Shown in pieces: positions 6,929 through 9,830 of a DNA stretch of 9,830 nt. The notes under the pieces were generated by a model. That model had not been told where the DNA came from and did not search any database. It worked only from the letters and a program-made list of their open reading frames with translations. The stretch's first letter is position 1, and each line of letters starts with the position of its first letter. The position numbers and the translations under genes are program-made. Source of the DNA: a bacterium (GTDB taxonomy: Bacteria; Verrucomicrobiota; Verrucomicrobiae; Opitutales; Opitutaceae); NCBI GenBank assembly GCA_021780625.1, contig JAJXYI010000384.1:1-9830 (forward strand). Reading direction: 5' to 3'.

Positions 6929-7438
6929 ATGGCCTCGAATCTAAAGTGCCAGATTTGCTCCAAGCCCGCGACGGTGCATTTCACGCAGATTGTGAACAAC
7001 AAAGTTCACAAGATAGATCTTTGCGAAGCCTGCGCGCAGGCCAAGGGCATCACGGACCCGAGCGGCTTCTCGCTGGCTGACCTCCTGGTCAAGGCCGCTC
7101 TGAATACCGAGCCGGTCGCATCTTCCGGGATGCGCTGTGAAAAGTGCGGCTTCACGCAGGGCGACTTCAAGAAATACGGCCGTTTTGGCTGCCCGTCCTG
7201 CTACGAGGCTTTCAAGGAGATGCTCGAGCCGATGCTCGACAGCATGCACAAGGGCGTGCGCCATGTCGGCAAGGTGCCGCACCAGGCCATCAGCCGCCAG
7301 AGCTTGCATGCGCGCTTGAGCAAGCTCGAGACCGACCTTTCGGAGGCGATCAAGAGTGAGCGTTACGAGGACGCCGCGCGCTTCCGCGATGAAATCGCCC
7401 AGGTCCGCTCGTCCTTCGGCGAGCAGCCCCAACGCTGA
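6929..7438 (+). CDS. mcsA: McsA, zinc-finger activator of the protein arginine kinase
   Basis: The protein has 169 residues, close to the McsA length. McsA binds and activates the McsB kinase and links it to ClpC. Four CxxC pairs form two zinc sites: C7/C10 with C32/C35, and C70/C73 with C88/C91. CPSCYEAF (88-95) and the HVGKVP stretch (112-117) are typical of the family. The C-terminal third holds a UVR (UvrB/UvrC-type) helical hairpin at about 125-160, ending in YEDAARFRDEI, as in ClpC middle domains. ATG 6929 places the first CxxC at residue 7, as is usual. Instead of a Shine-Dalgarno, the 18 bases upstream are pyrimidine-rich (CTCCTCCCACCTTTTC). mcsB starts 12 bases after the stop, so the two are surely co-transcribed. 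Confidence 0.93.
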   Translation: MASNLKCQICSKPATVHFTQIVNNKVHKIDLCEACAQAKGITDPSGFSLADLLVKAALNTEPVASSGMRCEKCGFTQGDFKKYGRFGCPSCYEAFKEMLEPMLDSMHKGVRHVGKVPHQAISRQSLHARLSKLETDLSEAIKSERYEDAARFRDEIAQVRSSFGEQPQR

Positions 7439-7450
7439 GCCCGCGCTGCC

Positions 7451-8536
7451 ATGTCGCTCTCACAACTCATCGACTCGCCCTCCGAGCTGACCGACGGCAC
7501 GACCAGCAAGTCTGCGATCGTGCTGATGACCCGCATCCGGCTCGCGCGAAACATTGCCGATCACTCCTTTCCGGGTTGGGCCAATGCACGCGAACGGGCT
7601 GAGATTGTCGCCTCCTGCCGCAAGGCGGTGTCCGGTGCGCCGGTCATGAAGCGCAACTACGCCTTTTCCATCGAGGAGATCGGCGAGCTCGAGCGCCAGA
7701 TTCTCGTCGAGCGCCACCTCATCTCCCGCGAACTCAGCGGCGCAAAGGAGGGCGCCGGCGTGGTGATCAGCCGCGACCAGGCGGTGTCCGTCATGATCAA
7801 CGAGGAGGATCACCTGCGCATCCAGGTCCTTCGCGCTGGTTTCCAGCTCAAGAAGGCCTGGTCCGTGATCAACGAGTTCGACAGCAACCTGGAGAACGCG
7901 CTCGATTTTGCGTTTTCGCCCAACCTCGGCTACCTCACCGCCTGCCCGACCAATCTCGGCACCGGCATGCGCGGCTCGGTCATGATGCACCTGCCTGCCC
8001 TCGTCATCTCGAACCAGATGGAGAAGGTTGTGCGGGCCGTGAACCAGCTCGGCATGGTCGTCCGCGGCCTCTTCGGCGAAGGATCCGACGCCTCCGGTTC
8101 GATCTTCCAGATCTCCAACCAGACGACCCTCGGCGAATCCGAAGAGGACATCATCAAGCGTCTTGAGGCGGTCCTGAAGTCGATCATCGAGCACGAGGAG
8201 AATGCCCGCGCCAAGCTGCTGGAGGCCGACGCGCAGAAGCTCTTCGACAAAGTGGGTCGCGCCTACGGCATCCTGCAGAACAGCCACCTGCTCTCGTCAA
8301 GCGAGGCGATGAACCTCCTGTCGCTGATCCGGCTCGGCGTCGACCTGGGCGTCTTCCCCGGCGAGAACCGTGCCGTGGTGGACCGCCTGTTCATCGAAGC
8401 CCAGCCCGGTCACCTGCAATATGCGCAGAAGGGCACCTTTGAGCCCGCACAGCGCGACATCCTTCGCGCCAACCGCCTTCGCAACGAATTCTGGTCTTTC
8501 CCGCGCCCCGATTACGAACACGTCTCTCTGTCCTGA
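7451..8536 (+). CDS. mcsB: McsB, protein arginine kinase
   Basis: The protein has 361 residues, matching McsB of Firmicutes. It has the phosphagen-kinase catalytic fold and transfers phosphate from ATP to arginine side chains of proteins, marking damaged clients for ClpC-ClpP degradation. Visible motifs are TRIRLARN at 27-34 (nucleotide-binding arginines), NEEDHLRIQ at 117-125 (catalytic glutamate region), ACPTNLGTGMRGSV at 164-177 with the conserved Cys C165, and GEGSDASGSIFQISNQ at 209-224. RDILRA at 335-340 fits the RDxxRA phospho-arginine-binding motif that allows allosteric self-activation. The presence of RDxxRA and of mcsA next door argue for a true protein kinase rather than a small-molecule arginine or creatine kinase. 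ATG 7451 follows mcsA by 12 bases. There is no Shine-Dalgarno, so translation may be coupled. The clpC start is 63 bases downstream. Confidence 0.96.
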   Translation: MSLSQLIDSPSELTDGTTSKSAIVLMTRIRLARNIADHSFPGWANARERAEIVASCRKAVSGAPVMKRNYAFSIEEIGELERQILVERHLISRELSGAKEGAGVVISRDQAVSVMINEEDHLRIQVLRAGFQLKKAWSVINEFDSNLENALDFAFSPNLGYLTACPTNLGTGMRGSVMMHLPALVISNQMEKVVRAVNQLGMVVRGLFGEGSDASGSIFQISNQTTLGESEEDIIKRLEAVLKSIIEHEENARAKLLEADAQKLFDKVGRAYGILQNSHLLSSSEAMNLLSLIRLGVDLGVFPGENRAVVDRLFIEAQPGHLQYAQKGTFEPAQRDILRANRLRNEFWSFPRPDYEHVSLS

Positions 8537-8552
8537 GCCTTTCGGCCTTTCG
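8537..8552 (+). repeat. Two tandem copies of GCCTTTCG between mcsB and clpC
   Basis: Directly after the mcsB stop codon the 8-base unit GCCTTTCG occurs twice in a row. It lies in the 63-base mcsB-clpC spacer, which otherwise holds an A/T-rich stretch (TTAAACTCCTTTAAATA) just before the clpC start. The repeat may be fortuitous. Confidence 0.6.
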
Positions 8553-8599
8553 GTCCGTTATAGGTGAGTCGGCTGAAACCTTAAACTCCTTTAAATACC

Positions 8600-9830
8600 A
8601 TGTCCCAAGAGCCCATGAACAACTTCACGCCACGCGCACAGCAGGTCCTCGCGCTGGCACGCAAGGAGGCTGACCGGTTTCACCACAACTACGTCGGCAC
8701 CGAGCACATTCTCCTGGGCTTGATCAAGCTCGGTCAGGGCGTGGCGGTGAGCGTTCTCCAGAAGATGGGGCTCGACCTCGAGACCGTGCGCAATGCCGTC
8801 GAAAAACAGGTCGGCATGGGGACCGAGATGAAGGTGCAGGGCTCGATCCCCTACACGCCGCGCGTCAAGAAGGTCCTGGCGCTCGCGGGCAAGGAGGCGA
8901 AGACCCTCAACCATTCCTACGTCGGCACGGAGCACATCCTGCTCGGTCTCCTTCGCGAAGGCGAAGGCGTTGCCGCGCGCGTGCTCAAGTCGCTCGACAT
9001 CGACATCGAGCGCACTCGCCAGGAGATCCTGCACGAACTCGATCCGCAGCTCTCCGCCGGTGGTCCGGCCGAGGGCGGTGAGGAACCTCCCATGCCGCAG
9101 TCCCGCGGCGGTGCAAACCCCGAGGAGGGCGCCCCAGGCAAGAAGGAGGTCAAGACTCCCGCGCTCAAGGCCTTTGGCCGCGACCTCACCGAACTCGCCC
9201 GCAAGGGAGAGCTCGATCCGGTCGTCGGACGCAAGAACGAGATCCGCCGCGTCATCCAGATCCTGTGCCGGCGCACCAAGAACAACCCGGTCCTCATCGG
9301 CGAGGCCGGCGTCGGCAAGACCGCGATCGTCGAGGGGCTCGCCCAGGAGATCGCCAATGGTCTCGTGCCCGAGATCCTGCTCGAGCGGCGGGTCGTCACG
9401 CTCGACCTCGCGCTGATGGTCGCCGGCACCAAGTACCGCGGCCAGTTCGAGGAGCGCATCAAGGCGGTCATGGACGAGATCCGCCGCGCCAAGAACGTCA
9501 TCCTCTTCATCGACGAGCTGCATACCATCGTCGGCGCCGGCGCCGCCGAGGGTGCGATGGACGCCTCCAACATCTTCAAGCCGGCGCTGTCCCGCGGCGA
9601 GCTGCAGTGCATCGGCGCCACCACGCTGAACGAGTACAGGAAGTACATCGAAAAGGACTCCGCCCTCGATCGACGCTTCCAGTCCGTCAAGGTCGAGCCG
9701 CCGTCCATCGAGGACTCCATCACCATCCTCAAGGGCATCCGCAGCAAGTACGAGGATCACCACAAGGCGGTCTTCACGGACAAGGCCCTGGAGGCTGCCG
9801 CGAAGCTGTCGGACCGTTATATCACCGGCC
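8600..9830 (+). CDS. clpC: ClpC, AAA+ unfoldase of the ClpCP protease, N-terminal part
   Basis: The frame is open from ATG 8600 to the window end, giving 410 complete codons; a full ClpC has about 810-850 residues, so roughly half is missing. ClpC unfolds proteins and feeds them to ClpP. Two Clp-N repeats cover about 7-75 and 83-150, each with [11 protein letters not shown] (31-41, 107-117). The glutamates E35 and E111 match the N-domain positions that bind phospho-arginine in Bacillus ClpC, which fits the McsB next to it. A Gly/Pro-rich linker spans about 151-185. The first AAA+ module has Walker A GEAGVGKT (234-241), pore loop KYRG (278-281), Walker B ILFIDE (301-306), the sensor region IGATT (338-342) and the arginine finger DRRF (357-360). 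The distinguishing middle domain lies beyond the window; ClpC over ClpA/ClpB is inferred from context and N-domain. ATG 8615 ([10 protein letters not shown]) is an alternative start. A 390-codon opposite-strand ORF here is a shadow. Confidence 0.94.
   Translation, partial: MSQEPMNNFTPRAQQVLALARKEADRFHHNYVGTEHILLGLIKLGQGVAVSVLQKMGLDLETVRNAVEKQVGMGTEMKVQGSIPYTPRVKKVLALAGKEAKTLNHSYVGTEHILLGLLREGEGVAARVLKSLDIDIERTRQEILHELDPQLSAGGPAEGGEEPPMPQSRGGANPEEGAPGKKEVKTPALKAFGRDLTELARKGELDPVVGRKNEIRRVIQILCRRTKNNPVLIGEAGVGKTAIVEGLAQEIANGLVPEILLERRVVTLDLALMVAGTKYRGQFEERIKAVMDEIRRAKNVILFIDELHTIVGAGAAEGAMDASNIFKPALSRGELQCIGATTLNEYRKYIEKDSALDRRFQSVKVEPPSIEDSITILKGIRSKYEDHHKAVFTDKALEAAAKLSDRYITG

Noticed and set aside
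8591..9763. 390-codon - strand ORF over clpC
   Set aside because: The + strand frame encodes ClpC with all Walker and Clp-N motifs. The antisense product has only low-complexity Leu/Asp/Val/Ala content.

Overview
The window is GC-rich and densely coded. It holds eight protein genes, two of them cut by the window edges. It looks like a chromosomal segment from a Gram-negative-type, high-GC bacterium. A verrucomicrobium close to the Opitutales is my best guess. That guess is inference: it rests on an mcsA-mcsB-clpC cassette with no ctsR in a GC-rich setting, on gene starts that lack Shine-Dalgarno sequences, and on a polysaccharide-degrading neighbourhood. No marker gene here proves the phylum.

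Left part (1-3349, + strand): carbohydrate use. It starts with the C-terminal 426 residues of a GH3 glycoside hydrolase (beta-glucosidase/beta-xylosidase type). Twenty bases later comes a zinc-dependent polyol (sorbitol/xylitol-type) dehydrogenase. After a 238-base gap there is a classical short-chain dehydrogenase resembling gluconate or deoxy-gluconate dehydrogenases. A plausible division of labour is release of a sugar by the hydrolase followed by NAD(P)-linked interconversion of polyols and keto sugars.

Middle part (3436-5659): a small NapF-like iron-sulphur protein on the + strand faces a family II (DHH/DHHA2) inorganic pyrophosphatase on the - strand. The pyrophosphatase carries the regulatory CBS-DRTGG-CBS insert. 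The 76 bases between their 3' ends contain two small hairpins.

Right part (5854-9830, + strand): a branched-chain aminotransferase (ilvE), a 208-base gap with two strong hairpins, then mcsA, mcsB and the first 410 residues of clpC. McsB phosphorylates arginines on client proteins, McsA is its zinc-finger partner, and ClpC is the AAA+ unfoldase whose N-domain recognises phospho-arginine. All key motifs of the writer and reader proteins are visible, so a complete phospho-arginine protein quality-control system is likely. The usual repressor gene ctsR is not between ilvE and mcsA.

I see no RNA genes, insertion sequences, CRISPR arrays or prophage genes. Nothing here is clearly an undescribed system. 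The items most worth a second look are the ctsR-less phospho-arginine operon and its leader, the stand-alone NapF-like ferredoxin, and the consistent absence of Shine-Dalgarno sequences.
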